64,000 bases of DNA from Panaeolus papilionaceus (GCA_015501605.1 JADNRZ010000009.1:124001-188000), one strand, 5' to 3'; positions 1 through 11,692 are shown, counted from the first letter of the stretch. A program made the numbers and translations. Notes: a model not told the origin generated them from the letters alone.

Positions 1-434
1 AATTAGATCTGAGGTCATTGAAGTCATAAGGTGTCGGATAGGGGCGAAACTGAACAGACTTGGTGACAACCGTTGTTCAATTGTCGCTAACTGATTTTTG
101 GGGGGCAACGTGCGTTGCACGGCCGGTGCTTAAGGGTACAGCTCCTCCCCCAAAAAAGCATGTTCTGCTGAGTTTCTGTAGACTTGAAAAGTCAATATAT
201 TGAACATAAATCTGTGCTATAATTTAGGATGAAATTAATGTTTTAAGCAATATTTCGGGGTAGAATTGCTGTAGAAGCTAGTAGAAGGATAAGATTGAAG
301 AGCAAAGACTACGCCATCATCCGGTTCTGCCCTGTGGATATTCCCACGGTTGACGGTATTTTCATGGTGGCAGCACGTTGGCCAGCAAACCAAACAATCT
401 CTTTCTCCTTCCAACACCATCCCGTTCCGTCATA
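1..434. other. 5' flank of the porin gene
   Basis: No gene is recognised here. The last 40 bases before the porin ATG are pyrimidine-rich, as is usual for strongly expressed fungal genes, so this stretch probably holds its promoter and leader. No clear TATA box was identified. Confidence 0.4.
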
Positions 435-1555
435 ATGTCTCTTCCCCAACCAGTTCCCCCTTCATGGAAGGTAAACGTCCTTGAAATTGTTCAAAAATGA
501 ACAAAATCTAATAAAATATTCTTTCATCGTTATAGGACCTTGGCAAGTCCTCCAATGACCTGCTCAGCAAGGACTACCACTTCGCTGGTGCCTCTCTTGA
601 GGTCAAGACACAGACGCCTTCCAACGTCGCGTTCAAGGTCCAGGGAACTCGTGACCCCAAGTCCAACGCCATTAACGGTGACATTGAGGGAAAGTGGACC
701 GACAAGGCCCACGGTTTGACTCTCACCCAGACCTGGACAACTGCCAACGTTCTCCGCAACCAGATCGAAGTTGACGGCCTTGTCACCAAGGGATTCAAGT
801 TCGACCTTGCTACCTCTCTCGCACCCGAGAAGGGCACCAAGACCGCTGTTCTCAACACCGTCTACAAGCAGTCTGGTCTCCACAGCCGTGCTAACCTTGA
901 CCTCTTTAAGGTCCGTTCCGAACAGTTGAATTCCGTATATGCGATTTTTAAATATTTTTCTTGGATTCAATAGGGCCCAACCTTCACTGCTGACACCGTC
1001 CTCGGACGTGACGGCTTCCTCCTCGGTGCTGAGGCGTCTTACAATGTCACCACCGGTAGCATCAGCCGCTACGCCGCTGCTCTCGGTTACAACGCACCTG
1101 AATACGCCATCACCCTCCACGGTCTCAACAACCTCAACACCTTCTCCGCTAGCTACTACCACCGCGTGAGCCGCGATGTTGAGGCTGGTGCCCGTGCCGT
1201 CTACGACTCCAAGAACACCCACGGCGGTATCTCCCTTGAGGTCGGAACCAAGACCTACCTCGACGCCTCTGCCTTTGTCAAGGCCAAGATCAACAACTCT
1301 GGTGTTGTTGCCCTCGGTAAGCTCTATGTTATTTCAATAATACTCGCGTTTACTTATTTATTACTTTTCAGGCTACACTCAGGCTCTCCGCCCTGGCGTT
1401 AAGGCTTCCTTCGGTCTTGCTCTTGACACCCAAAAGCTCAACGACCCCTCCCCCGTTGGCCCAGCCCACAAGGTAATGCTACATTATATCTTTGTTTGGT
1501 AGCAATATCTGACATCCGTCTTTAGGTTGGCGTCCAGTTCGTCTTCGACTCATGA
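435..1555 (+). CDS. POR1: mitochondrial outer-membrane porin (VDAC)
   Basis: Voltage-dependent anion channel of the mitochondrial outer membrane, passing ATP, ADP and small metabolites. Five exons join in frame: 435-470, 536-910, 974-1316, 1372-1472 and 1526-1555, giving 294 aa, the usual length for the family. The N-terminus MSLPQPVPPSWKDLGKSSND is the amphipathic helix typical of fungal porins. It is followed by alternating beta-strand segments such as FKVQGTRDPKSNAI and KTYLDASAFVKAKINNSGVV, and the chain ends in GVQFVFDS, a typical porin C-terminus. The start is the first ATG after a pyrimidine-rich leader, and the first exon is only 12 codons. All four introns are 53-65 bp with GT...AG ends; the second donor (GTCCGT) is weak. 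The gene converges on its right-hand neighbour. Identification is secure; the splice sites are read by eye. Confidence 0.95.
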
Positions 1556-1892
1556 ATAGGCTATATGTACAAGTTCAAAGTCGTTATGCGTTGATGGTGC
1601 CGTCGTTGCATGTTCTTAATCCGTTGCAATCTACCTTCTCCCTTTGGTGTTTAGATTGTTCATACCTTAATGACCATAAAAGAGTCTTTCGAGATTTTCA
1701 ATGAAAAAACATGATTGTACCACACTTGTGATGTCGTATGCCGCTCTGAAATTTTGGGGATCCCTATTTTTAGCTCAAGGTCACTGCCGGTGCATTTCGT
1801 CACCTAGACATACGCTGCGAGGACGTCATTGCGAGGATTTCAAGACTACAATTACATTTATTTTTTAGAACGAGTCCCTATGGACATTAAGA
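1556..1892. other. convergent 3' intergenic region
   Basis: Space between the 3' ends of the porin gene (+) and the next gene (-). It is AT-rich and presumably holds both 3' UTRs. No other feature was seen. Confidence 0.4.
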
Positions 1893-3359
1893 CTACTCCC
1901 ATTTTCCTTCTAATGGTCCCATTTGTATCACCTGCATATCCAGGCCATATTCTTTGTAGACTTCTTCAATGCTTTTCTTCCGCTCGTTAGCAGCAAACTC
2001 GGCCAAGGCTACTCAATGAACCATCAGCACCGGAGTCAACCTTTCAAAAAGTCATGCAATACATACCTTTCCCTCGACCCTCTCCCAGACTCGTTTCCAA
2101 CCCTTCCTCGTCCTCCCTTGCAGCGATGAGCAACAACTCGCCGTGTTCGTAATCTAACATCTCGGGCGTTTCACAGCTTGCGAACCGTAACCCATATTCT
2201 TCGCGTCCTTTGGAGTGTTCCCCAGAGGCAGAATCATGCCCAAATACCTTGCTCATGATCCAATCCGGGTACTCTGCGTTCTTCCTCTTTGAACCGCGAA
2301 ACATGGGCCCCGACATCGGCGCTAGCGGGTTCTTGACTTGTAAGACGTACGAACACGCAGGGTGGATCCCGAATGATGCTTGCACGTCTGCGAACGCATC
2401 CGGCGCGGGGTGTGTGATGATATACCCGAAGTGGGTTGAACGCTTTGATGGGACGGACGCTGCGCTGTTGACGATGGCGTATACGCCTCGCGCGGCGAGT
2501 CTGGCTTCGCCTATCGTGCGTTCGCCTCGTGTTTTGGTGTTGTAGTGCTCTGCGTCCAGTTTGGAGTTGAGGGCGGGCAGTTTATTGGTTGTGTCGAGGA
2601 TCGTAGCCCAGAATGTCTGCTTGGAGTTCCCGCTGCCGCGCGTGGAGTTGGCCATGGGGCCACCGTGTGGTTCAGGGAGCTTTTTGCGCCCGATTAGGAG
2701 GAGGCGGTAGGGGGTGTCTTGTGCTTCGTTGGGCGAGAGGGGGGCGGGGAGGGCGTCGGAGCCTGAGGAGAGGGTTTGCATATCGACGTCTTCGTCTTGT
2801 TCGAGTTTGGTTTGGAGTGGGGTAGATGAGGATTTGGCGAATGCAGGCGGACGCGGGATGAGGACCATGTCGAGGTTCTTGACGTCGTCGATTGAGGTTG
2901 CTTCTTCGAGGTTGACGCGGGGGCGGTAGAAGAAGAGGACGAAGCCGCGTTCGATGGTGCCTGTGAAGTATCAGTGATGTCCGTCCAGAACATGGCACAG
3001 AAGATGAGCTTACCAGTCTGATATACGGATTCTTTCCCTGCCCCGTCCTCCTTCGCCCCTAAATCCTCTTTAGTTTCATCTTCTTCCTTGGGGTTCAAGT
3101 CAGCATCATCATCCTTCTCCTCCTTCTTCGCAGGCGGTTCTTCAGCCTTTGTATCATCCCCCAACCCTGCCTCCTCCGCATCTCTTTTCACACCTACATT
3201 CACTGCCTGCTTTTTCACACCTTTGGTGTTATTTTTTTTGCTAGTATTCCCATCGCTCTTCTTCGTTGAAGCTGGTTTTTTCGTATGCGCAGGAGTAGGA
3301 GCGGCTTTATGTTTTACCTTCCCCTCTGCTTCGGCTGCCATGCGTCTGGTGGTTGGCAT
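1893..3359 (-). CDS. conserved fungal protein, unknown function, charged N-terminus
   Basis: Three exons on the minus strand (3014-3359, 2067-2960, 1893-2008) give 451 aa. The first ~115 residues are Lys/Glu/Asp-rich and look disordered and nuclear (for example KKQAVNVGVKRDAEEAG). The rest is a compact alpha/beta region with GTIERGFVLFFYRP, RLLLIGRKKLPEPHGGP and FWATILDTTN. The C-terminus, recovered only after splicing the last intron (donor GTATGT at 2066), is helical and ends in MGPLEGKWE. I have the impression that similar basidiomycete proteins are sometimes labelled BTB domain transcription factor, but I see no convincing BTB fold and would not use that name. The start at 3359 has a second in-frame ATG six codons on. 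The gene faces the porin gene tail to tail. The gene is clearly real; the function is unknown. Confidence 0.8.
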
Positions 3360-3564
3360 TGGTGTACGAGGTATCTCACTTTGCTAGAGGTGGTTAAGGG
3401 ATTTTATGTAAATGCTGAGGGTAAATGTGGAATATTGTGCATTATCCCCTCGAAACTCCCCGCTTTTGAATCAGTATGAAACTGACGTCATCGCTTACTT
3501 ACTTTCTTCCTTGTGACTGATGAATATGATGAAACTGGTATGGAGGCGCTGTGGAGGTTAACGT

Positions 3565-5065
3565 ACCTCTTAGAGAAGTGCGGAGCAGGATGAAGGGAAG
3601 GGAGACTAACCCTTTATGTAGGTACATATGTATGAGCAGAGTTTAGAGGACAGGAGAAGGAGCTGTTGAAGAGCGTCGGGGATGGGGCTGCGTGCAGTCG
3701 TGACGCCAGCTCGCACACTGTACCGCCAACGCCTCAATTACAACACAAGCTATGGTTTTGTGGGTAAGCTGTGGTAATAGTAATGACTTCTGTCATTCAT
3801 ACACTGATCTTTTACGATCCTTAGTCGGGTACTGGTGCTGTGAGGAAGTCGAGGAGTGTCAGCAGACCATGAATCAATACGTTTCGTCCGTTCATGGATA
3901 TCAGCATCTCCTTGTGGGCAAGGTACTTTGAGATTCGAGCTCCATATCTAGGTACGTGAAACGGGGTGGGTAAAGAGATGACGGATCTTGTTTTAGGTAT
4001 CTCTATCAAGTCAACCTTAATTTGTCACCCTGTCGGAATCGGATAGGCCTTCACTGCAGTCGCATGCGCAACCCGCGTGATCACGTCGTGAATCCCCATT
4101 TCGACGGTCGTACTTTCGCATTTCGAGTCACTTATTCTATCTAATGGTTGATATTGTGAAACACAGGAATGGGTGCGGCATTACTCGTACAAATCTAGAT
4201 TAGCGGTGTGTTAACTTCGTGGTGGACGGGCGCTTGTCACGACATGGGAAATATAATGAGAAAGGTGCACCGCCGCGCATTGCGAACTTGCATGAAAGGT
4301 GACTTCTCTGGGAAATGGACGGGTTTATAACCTTATATCAAAAATAGCTACCTCGGTTTAAAGTGCGGAGTGCGACCTGAATCAAGGGAAAACAGGTTAA
4401 CCTTTTAATTGCCGGTTTTTTGGAATGTAGGAACGAGCAATTGAAGACCGCGTCGGGAATAGGATGGTGATTTTTTGTAACCGTGATTTTATCATTGGCT
4501 ATGGTTTAGTAGGTGTATCGACGCCGAACACGCTCTATCGCCAAAGCCATAGTTATAACAAGATGCTATGACTTCGTGGGTAGGATGCGGTTTCTGTAGA
4601 GAGGTCAAGGAGTGCCAACATACCCAGAATCAACCTGTCCGTTTGTAGATATCAGCATCTCCTTGAGGAAAAGGTACTTTGAGATTCAAGTACCATATCA
4701 AGGTACGTGAAATGGGGTGAGTAAAGAATGATGGCCTTGTTTTAGGTACCTCTAAATATCAAAGCTTTACCACCCTGTCGGAATCGGATGTGCCTTCACT
4801 GCACTCGCGATCATATGGTAAATCCCCCTTCCGACGGTCCTGCTTTGATTGTTCGAGTGAGTTAGTCTATTGGTTAAACACAGAAATCGGTACGGCATCA
4901 TTCCTACATACCCAGATCGGTGGTATGCGGATTGCGCGGTGGACGAGCGCTTGTCATGAATTGGGAAATATAGTAAGGAAGGTGCACCGCCTAGCATTAC
5001 GAACTTGTATGAAAGGTGACTTCTTTGGGAGGTACACGAGTTTATAACGACGAAAGCTAGGAGAT
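3565..5065. repeat. diverged head-to-tail tandem duplication, two copies of about 0.75 kb
   Basis: Two non-coding units lie side by side, roughly 3565-4350 and 4350-5065. They share ordered blocks in the same orientation: a GTGCGGAG block (about 3577 and 4360), GATATCAGCATCTCCTTG (about 3898 and 4650), the block GTACTTTGAGATTC (3922 and 4673), CCCTGTCGGAATCGGAT (about 4029 and 4773), and AACTTG(C/T)ATGAAAGGTGAC (about 4285 and 5002). There are many substitutions and small indels between blocks. Neither unit has a convincing open frame. The pair occupies the space upstream of the forkhead gene. Confidence 0.75.
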
Positions 5066-5422
5066 ATGGTCTCTTGAAGGTAAGTGCACATCATGTTTCT
5101 CCGTGATACTCCCGGGCTAACGGTATTTGTAGAGAATAGTCGTCCCTGGAATGTACGCGTGTTAGCCATGCGACGACTAGATGGGGAACCTAGACACAGA
5201 ACGGAGAACGAAATTCACGTTTATTGGTTTTGGGGTACTTCGAGTGAACTTCTGATTTTGATGCTGTGTCTCCCCGGAATCTGCCCCAAACGGGGTGCGT
5301 AGCTGCAGGAAATTAGAATATGAACCTCGCCCCCGCACGGTGGTGATGCAAATCACCCTTATTCCTTCCCAAAAACCATAAATCTGCGAGAGGTACACAT
5401 ATTCAGGTTATGCCATACCACA

Positions 5423-6662
5423 ATGTGCTCTTCTTCCTCTTGCCAATGTCCCGGACTCCGTCCCTCTCTCTCTCGGTATGAGGGGGGAGCTGAAGCTTTC
5501 ACGATGCCACATTCTACTCTCTCTCCAGCCCAGTCAACGCAAGGCTTCGTGAATCCACCCCAGTCAACGCAAGGCTACGAGTGGATTCACGAAGCCTCTA
5601 CGTCGCCATCCACTAGTTCTCAGAATGCGGACTCGGATGCGATCCCACATCGGCCTAGGGCCAACCGTCCCAGAGAGGAGCGTTGTTCTACGCATAACGA
5701 GGACCGCATTCTTGATAAGCTCCCACCAAAGATCTGCAAGAAGGAGTCCGCAGAAAGGCCCTTCTTGATGAGCCAGACCTTAATCGCGGCCAATGAGAGG
5801 ACGCTTCGCGGATGGGAGGCGTTTAAGGTGTTTCCTCCACATGCTACACTTAATCTTAAGGAATATCCGCACACGCAAGGTCACGCGCTACCAGGTATAA
5901 CTGAGCTCATTGTCCTCGCTATCTGGCAGAGTCCAGAGAAGAGACTTTCCATACAGGAGATCTATGAAGCTATTGAGCTTCGATTCCCTCCCGTAAGTTT
6001 GAAGAAGAGAAACGCAGTCAGGGTGCGTCGTATTCGTTCAATCTGATAAATGAACATGGCCAGATGAACTTATACAGGAATCTATCCGACATAACCTCTC
6101 TCTCAAGCAATGCTTTGTCAAAATGAAAAGGCCCTCATACGACGTTGTGAGGCGCGGCATGCTATGGACAGTCGATCCGTCAAAGCTGAAACTCAATTGC
6201 TCACATCGATGTCTCTCTAGGAGATCCTCCGTAGGAAAAGCGAGACATGCCACCCGTATTCAAGATGAGCCTACTATCTACCGGCATCATCCTTCCACGA
6301 CTCCCCCTGCGCAAGCATACGAGATTCCCGATAGCTCGGCATACCACGTCGTGGACTCCGTTTCTCCAGGTTACCCCGATACCTTTCCACCCCATAAGCC
6401 ATTGTCTTACCTGACCCCTGATCCATTTTGCTATTCCACCCAACCCGAGTTGGCAGGCTTCACGATGACACCTGATTATAGCTGGATGGGTTCAGAGCTC
6501 GAGTTCGACCACCACCGGTTCAACGATTGCGAGGCTCAGCAAGCCTATAGCAAACATCAGCCTCAAAACGTCTATTTGTCTCATGACGCTTTTGAAGAGG
6601 TGATGTCGCCCTGGGCCCATGGACATGATGAGCCCAGATATGACATCCATGATCTCCAGTGA
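5423..6662 (+). CDS. forkhead-type transcription factor
   Basis: Nuclear DNA-binding protein with one forkhead (winged-helix) domain. Exons 5423-6022 and 6078-6662 give 394 aa. The forkhead domain spans about residues 155-235: ITELIVLAIWQSPEKRLSIQ (first helices), EIYEAIELRFPP, then after the intron ESIRHNLSLKQCFVKMKR (recognition helix SIRHNLSL) and GMLWTVDPSK. The regions on either side are low-complexity, rich in Ser, Pro, His and Tyr. The intron sits just before the recognition helix, at nearly the same place as in the second forkhead gene of this window (53387-54657), so the two are paralogues. The N-terminus carries a duplicated AQSTQG(F)/PQSTQG(Y) motif caused by a DNA repeat. The start is the first ATG of the frame; a later ATG at 5504 is possible. 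Target genes are unknown. Confidence 0.85.
5543..5596. repeat. perfect 16-bp inverted repeat plus direct repeat inside the forkhead CDS
   Basis: GGCTTCGTGAATCCAC (5543-5558) is followed 22 bases later by its exact reverse complement (5581-5596). The direct repeat CAGTCAACGCAAGGCT occurs at 5531-5546 and 5561-5576. Both lie in coding sequence of the N-terminal disordered region. Confidence 0.9.
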
Positions 6663-7234
6663 GATACCTGCAATACACCGGAGCCCCGAGCCGCGGAGGG
6701 CGGAGACAATAACTCGTCAATCCTTCAGTCAGCTCTCTATTCAAGTCCGCCCTGCCCCATTCTTCTCCCCTTGTGTCCCTCATTCATGTGATCATGTTGC
6801 ATCCTGTTTAATGTTGTCTTTTTTGTTTTTTTTGTTTCTTGCTCTGTCCAATGTTGTCGATATCGATGCTGTGTAATTGTTCATAAATCAGACTTTTTAA
6901 TTGATTCAACCAATAACCTGCGACCGACCCATAATTATTCTCTCGTACCGTGGTGGCTGTCGGTGACCATATATTGAACAAGGTTGCAACAAGACGCGTT
7001 GGATTCATCAACGCAGATCACGATGGAGCCCGTCCCACGCCCCCGAGCTTTCACACGACTTCGGCTGCTCGGTCCAACACCGAACAACGTTACGATAAGG
7101 GTGCATCCCTGCACACCAACCAAGAAAAGACGGAAAACTGCTCTTAGACGTTCACATTTTCTATCTCTAACGCGTCTCAGTGAACGTAATCCTCGTGTTC
7201 CAATCGTGGAACTTAGTACTTGCTGTCACCGTAC
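6663..7234. other. 3' flank of forkhead gene; possible orphan exon
   Basis: No recognised gene. An open frame from an ATG at 7023 reads MEPVPRPRAFTRLRLLGPTP and onwards with basic residues. It reaches a donor-like GTACGT at 7231, just before the transposon. Its coding status is doubtful. Confidence 0.3.
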
Positions 7235-7242
7235 GTGAAATG
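7235..7242. repeat. target-site duplication, left copy
   Basis: The 8-bp word GTGAAATG directly precedes the left terminal inverted repeat. It is repeated exactly after the right terminal repeat. Confidence 0.75.
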
Positions 7243-8690
7243 CAAAAGCACGATGGTGTTTGATTAATCAAGCACCTGTATTACAATGAATTTTGATTGA
7301 ATCAAAGCATTGATTAAACAACACTTAATTAACAATGACACTGTACCACTCACAAAAATTTGTTTAAACAGTCTGCCATGTGGAAGTGACTATGATTAAA
7401 CAAATGTACGGGTCCCTTGATTAAACAATAATTTATTTTTATCTATTTAAATACAAACTGTACTTAATTCATTCAAGCAGCCTGTGTGATTAATCATTGA
7501 AAGCATATCGAGTGTTGGATAAAAGCTGTGAACAGGGTACTATGAACAGAGAAGAGGGCGAAGATGAAAAGAATATGATAAATGCCAGAATGGGAGGGGG
7601 ACAAAGGGCATAACATGGCAAACACATACCTTGACATGGCATTGGCATGCCACAGTTATCCAAAAGTCCGGATTCAACTGCAAGAAGAAAGTGTTAGTGA
7701 GTATGCGAAGATGACAGTGCGCAGAATGCTCATACATACCTTAGCTGATGAAATAAATTGAAGCCTGCCGTTTGAAATGAATGTCAGTGGAAGCGGAGGA
7801 GGTTAAAGACACTTTAAGCTCACCAGGATACGGTTCAAGCACAGTCTAAGTCGTCTGAAGGGAGATGAAATGTGAGTCATCAAGAGGAGAGGTGATGGAA
7901 AGGAAGCAAGAGAGTGCGAAGTTCTCTCGATTCAACCAAGCCCTTACTCCCATGATCCACAGACACGTGACTTTGTTGATTGTTTGCATTTGATTGACAT
8001 CAGGAACGATACCAAAGCTGAAATTAGACGTTAGAACTACCGAGCGGCGAGTACCTTTCCTCTTAACCATCTCCTCCAACTCCCCTCTAGCCCATCGCAC
8101 TGTCAAACTGTCACTCGCCGCTGCGAATTCCATCCCTTTACCCACTGTCAGTGAGCATTTAAATATTTACTTTTCAACCCAGCTTTCAACCATACTGAGA
8201 ACGTTTCCTTACTGCAGCCAGGCCCAGGAGCACCTCATTTTCCCAATCTCTTGACAAGGTACTTTCCATTCTTCATTTACAATATAAAGCACTAATACAT
8301 CTTTTCTCAGTTGTTGAATCTAAAACTACCCACATCCCTCCCTCCCTCCCTCCTCGTTCTCCTACGACCATCACTGTCTGTCTGACTCTGTGAATTACAC
8401 CCTCAGGCCAACTTCATTATCTGTGTGCTTGTAAAATCTGCTCGCTCTCCGTGCTCTGTATGTTATAGATTTGATATGTATCAGGGACTTGAATAATACC
8501 TGAATTAATGCATGTTTAATCATTTGTAACTAATTAATCCATACTAGTGTTTTCTGTTTAAACACATTGACGTCATGTATAGGCTTTGTAGAGTACCTGA
8601 GGCACTTAAATAATGATTAATTGATGCCTTAATTAAATCACAATTTATTGTAATACTGGCCCTTGATTAATCAATTACCATCGGGTTGTA
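7243..8690. mobile_element. non-autonomous hAT-like DNA transposon
   Basis: The two ends are imperfect inverted repeats that align without gaps for at least 30 bases. The left end reads CAAAAGCACGATGGTGTTTG and the right end, reversed, reads CTACAACCCGATGGTAATTG; both continue ATTAATCAAG and then ATTACAAT(G/A)AATT. The element is flanked by an exact 8-bp direct repeat (GTGAAATG), the hallmark target duplication of the hAT superfamily. The subterminal regions carry several copies of TGATTAAACAA-type motifs (for example 7311, 7394 and 7419), often seen as transposase binding sites. The inside has no transposase-like open frame, so the 1.45 kb element would need a helper in trans. Superfamily assignment rests on the duplication length and termini only. 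Confidence 0.75.
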
Positions 8691-8698
8691 GTGAAATG
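8691..8698. repeat. target-site duplication, right copy
   Basis: Exact second copy of GTGAAATG, directly after the right terminal repeat of the hAT-like element. Confidence 0.75.
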
Positions 8699-10010
8699 GA
8701 TAAGTTCTACAATTCTTTCGAGTTCACCCAGGGGTGCTCCGTGTTCTTTCATCGAGTCAGATATCCCAAGTGGGTTCCGCGGCATTCAAATGCTTTCATG
8801 ACATAAGGTACGTCATGTCCAACAACAGGCCTAAATAATCACACCCTATTATAGAAAATTTGTATTTCATCTGCATGTGCAAAGCAGTGCGGCGTGGGTT
8901 GCTTCTCTGTTAATCTTAGGGTATCATCTGACAGGACGAGTAACCTGGCGAGCCCTTGTACACAACCGAATGACCGCGACTCTCCGCAGCTCCAGAAATT
9001 CGAGGGAGATCAACGTGTTGGACTCCTTGCTCGTCCAGAGTTTAGGTGAAACGGTAGAAACAGGACGGCGAATTCCTCATAAACATTTCCACCATTCTAA
9101 GCATCAATAATGAGGGGCGTTTCACAGGTCCAGTCACAGTTCGAGTACTCAATGGGTTGTGTATTGTAGAGGGCCATAATAATTTCTGACAAGAGCTTAC
9201 GGAAACGACGAGATGAAACAGGGGAATGGTATACGTATGACCCGACAATTATGCGAGTTAGAGCTGCGTCGAGAATTATGTACTCGTCGTCAAACCCATG
9301 CTTCTTACTTAACCAAGTTGAAATTTCCTCTCCACGGAAATGAATTCTGAGTTAACTTAGTGGCTTCTCAGGCAGTGAGCCGCGCAAATCCTGGGAGCAA
9401 GGTACTCGCCAATCGTATTGCTAAACGAAAGCGGGGTTTGAAGCTCGGAAAACATATTGAGCTTGCTTCCAGATGGACGGTTGATCATTGGATGATTAGC
9501 AGACTCATGTCGTTCATATATCAATTTCAAGACAAAGGGGACCTCTAAAATGATATTTTTGATCCACGTGTGGTGGTCGGGCACTGTTCAACACGTTCGA
9601 AGTTGAAGCGCCCACCGCCTGTCAGTTACCGAGTCAAATTATCCTGCAAGATCAGGGTCCGTGTCTGAATATAGAAACCGTTGACGTTACTTTTGATTTT
9701 CTCAAGGACTCCAATTTGCAATTATTTTGCGAGCTTGCCTCGAGGCTTGAAATCCTGGTGGGGACAAGTACTGGCCGGCACGCCTGGCTTGTTCGTGAGC
9801 GCAAGTCAGACGAAAATATTTTTTTGGTTCAACGACCTTTGGTCACCGCATGACCGCAAGAGAACCTTTAGGGCAACAGGAGAATTGTCACCTAACATTT
9901 GACTGCCGCTTGTTAGACCTATACTAAGCCTAGGGGCATACAAGATTTACTAAAGAATTCAATGTTAATTCTATGTACCTTAGTGAGGCTTGAAAGTAGC
10001 GAACGTTTCT
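8699..10010. other. intergenic, nothing recognised
   Basis: Only short open frames without family resemblance. No RNA gene or repeat was recognised in this stretch. Confidence 0.35.
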
Positions 10011-11383
10011 CTACACAAACACAGAGTCCTTGGTACGCAACATTTTCAGCGCTGAAGGCTTCAGGTTCAAGACTTCTTCGTACTCGGACCCAGCGCTCTC
10101 CGAGTCTGTACTGTCTGTTTCGGTATCTTCTTCGTCATCCTCTTCAGGTTCGGGGTAGTCAGAGTCGTCGGAATCGATATCCTCTTCAGGGTAAACTCGC
10201 GAGTCCATCACCCATCTATACCAGCTGTACGAATCTTGCGAAGACATGAACTGAACGACTTGAACCTCGGGTGATTCAGTCGGTGTGAGGATGAGGGGAA
10301 GATGACTCCATTCACACAAATACGCTGGGAAGACTCGAACGCCACGAATGGCTGGTAAAGAGGGCATTCCAATTCCAGACCCGCCAGCTGAGCTCCTTTC
10401 GGACACAGGAAAACTGAAGTGATAGTTCATCTGCCTAAGTCGCTCGACTGTTCGCCCGGTGCTGTCGTTGTTGGCCCAAATATCGATCCATTGGAGTCTG
10501 GGGTGACTGATGGCCTTTAAAAAGGATTCACTGTCACTTTCACAGTGATAGAAAATTAGATGATTGAGGCGAGGGGTGTACTCGAGCAATCGATTAAGGT
10601 TGGTGAACCTCCCGTCTGGCCATACCTGCAAAACCTTCAAATTTTTTCCGAGCGACTTGAAAACTTCCAATCCTTGATTGACCTTGTAAATAAACCAATA
10701 ATCTTGGCAGTTCCAGAAGAGCAGTCGCGTCAAACTTGGCATGTCCCGGCACTGTGGTACGGACAATGTATGGAGCTGTGGCATGGAGAACCTGAGAACA
10801 TGCCAGTCTCCAACGCGTGATCCAGTCGAAAAAGATAGGTACAGTGAGAGCAGAGTGGGCGATGTCTCTTTAAGAGCTACAATGAGCTCCTGACGGGACG
10901 CGACATATTGTAGATGGAGGTGTGTGATGGGAGCGGTGAGCCATGGGTAAATGGGGAGTAAAATATGTCACCGTTCCTGTCCGTGTGAGTGTACGCAAAC
11001 TTCGTGAGGTTGGGGCAAATTCGCAGAAGCATTTGAATCTCATCTTGGAAGGTGCTGGAGGCGATTTCGTCAGGATACAGGTTTTGAATCTCGATTGACT
11101 CGACACAAGCTCTCAGGCCTGAGCATTCGACTTTCTGCAGAGTTTCTGAAAGACCGCTAATTTGCGAGAGGCTGGTAATAAGAATATCGCGGTAAAGCTG
11201 TGGTACGATGCCTAGATACCATGACTTGCAAAGGTAAACCAAGGGGAGGATTTTAGCACGAGGATGGCCAGTTACATGGAGGAGAGGTCGCCTGGTGTAA
11301 GGTAAAATGACATCCAGACCAATCAATTCTTCCATGATATTCTGGAGGACTTCAGGTGGCTGCTTCATTGCTACTGATTTCAT
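10011..11383 (-). pseudogene. F-box-like protein, broken by a one-base frameshift
   Basis: Reads as an agaric F-box-like protein: an N-terminal F-box-like helix set (PPEVLQNIMEELIGLD, then KILPLVYLCKSWYLGIVPQL) followed by a degenerate leucine-rich region and an acidic Ser/Asp/Glu tail. F-box proteins usually link substrates to an SCF ubiquitin ligase. The frame from 11383 stops near 10877. The homologous sequence continues in another frame from about 10953 (IYPWLTAPITHLHLQYVA) down to 10011. The neighbouring paralogue (11693-13420) has VYPRLSSPITHLHLQW at this place, so the break is a one-base loss relative to it, most simply in the run of four G at 10953-10956 (plus strand). It may be a true pseudogene or an assembly error in a homopolymer. 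Confidence 0.75.
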
Positions 11384-11692
11384 TGCGGTAGGTTTGACTG
11401 GCGACTTGATTAGGGGGGTTCGAAGTTAGATTCGAGCTTGAGGTTATGGGGTTTGCTGTGAATGCACCAAGCGCTGAAGGGGTCACAAAAATTAATTGAT
11501 GTACGTATTTATGTCTCATTATGCTTATGCCAGGGGGCAGCAGAATATGAGACGAAACACTTACAGGGTCTTACACATTTATCAATTGAAATATTGGATC
11601 CCAATTCGGCAACCAGAGAAGATCTGGAACAAAGGAAAATATCTGTGTGTGTGTGCTAGCAAATCATCAGGCCGTTGTCTTCTGATTATATC
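11384..11692. other. short spacer between the two F-box-like paralogues
   Basis: About 310 bp between tandem genes on the same strand. It should contain the promoter of the left copy and the terminator of the right copy. A short TG repeat lies near 11645-11656. Confidence 0.4.

Noticed and set aside
530..1222. Long minus-strand open frame of 230 codons opposite the porin gene
   Set aside because: It is the antisense shadow of well-supported porin exons and resembles no protein family.
8333..8356. CCCTCCCTCCCTCC microsatellite inside the hAT-like element
   Set aside because: Simple sequence with no further structure; not treated as a regulatory site.
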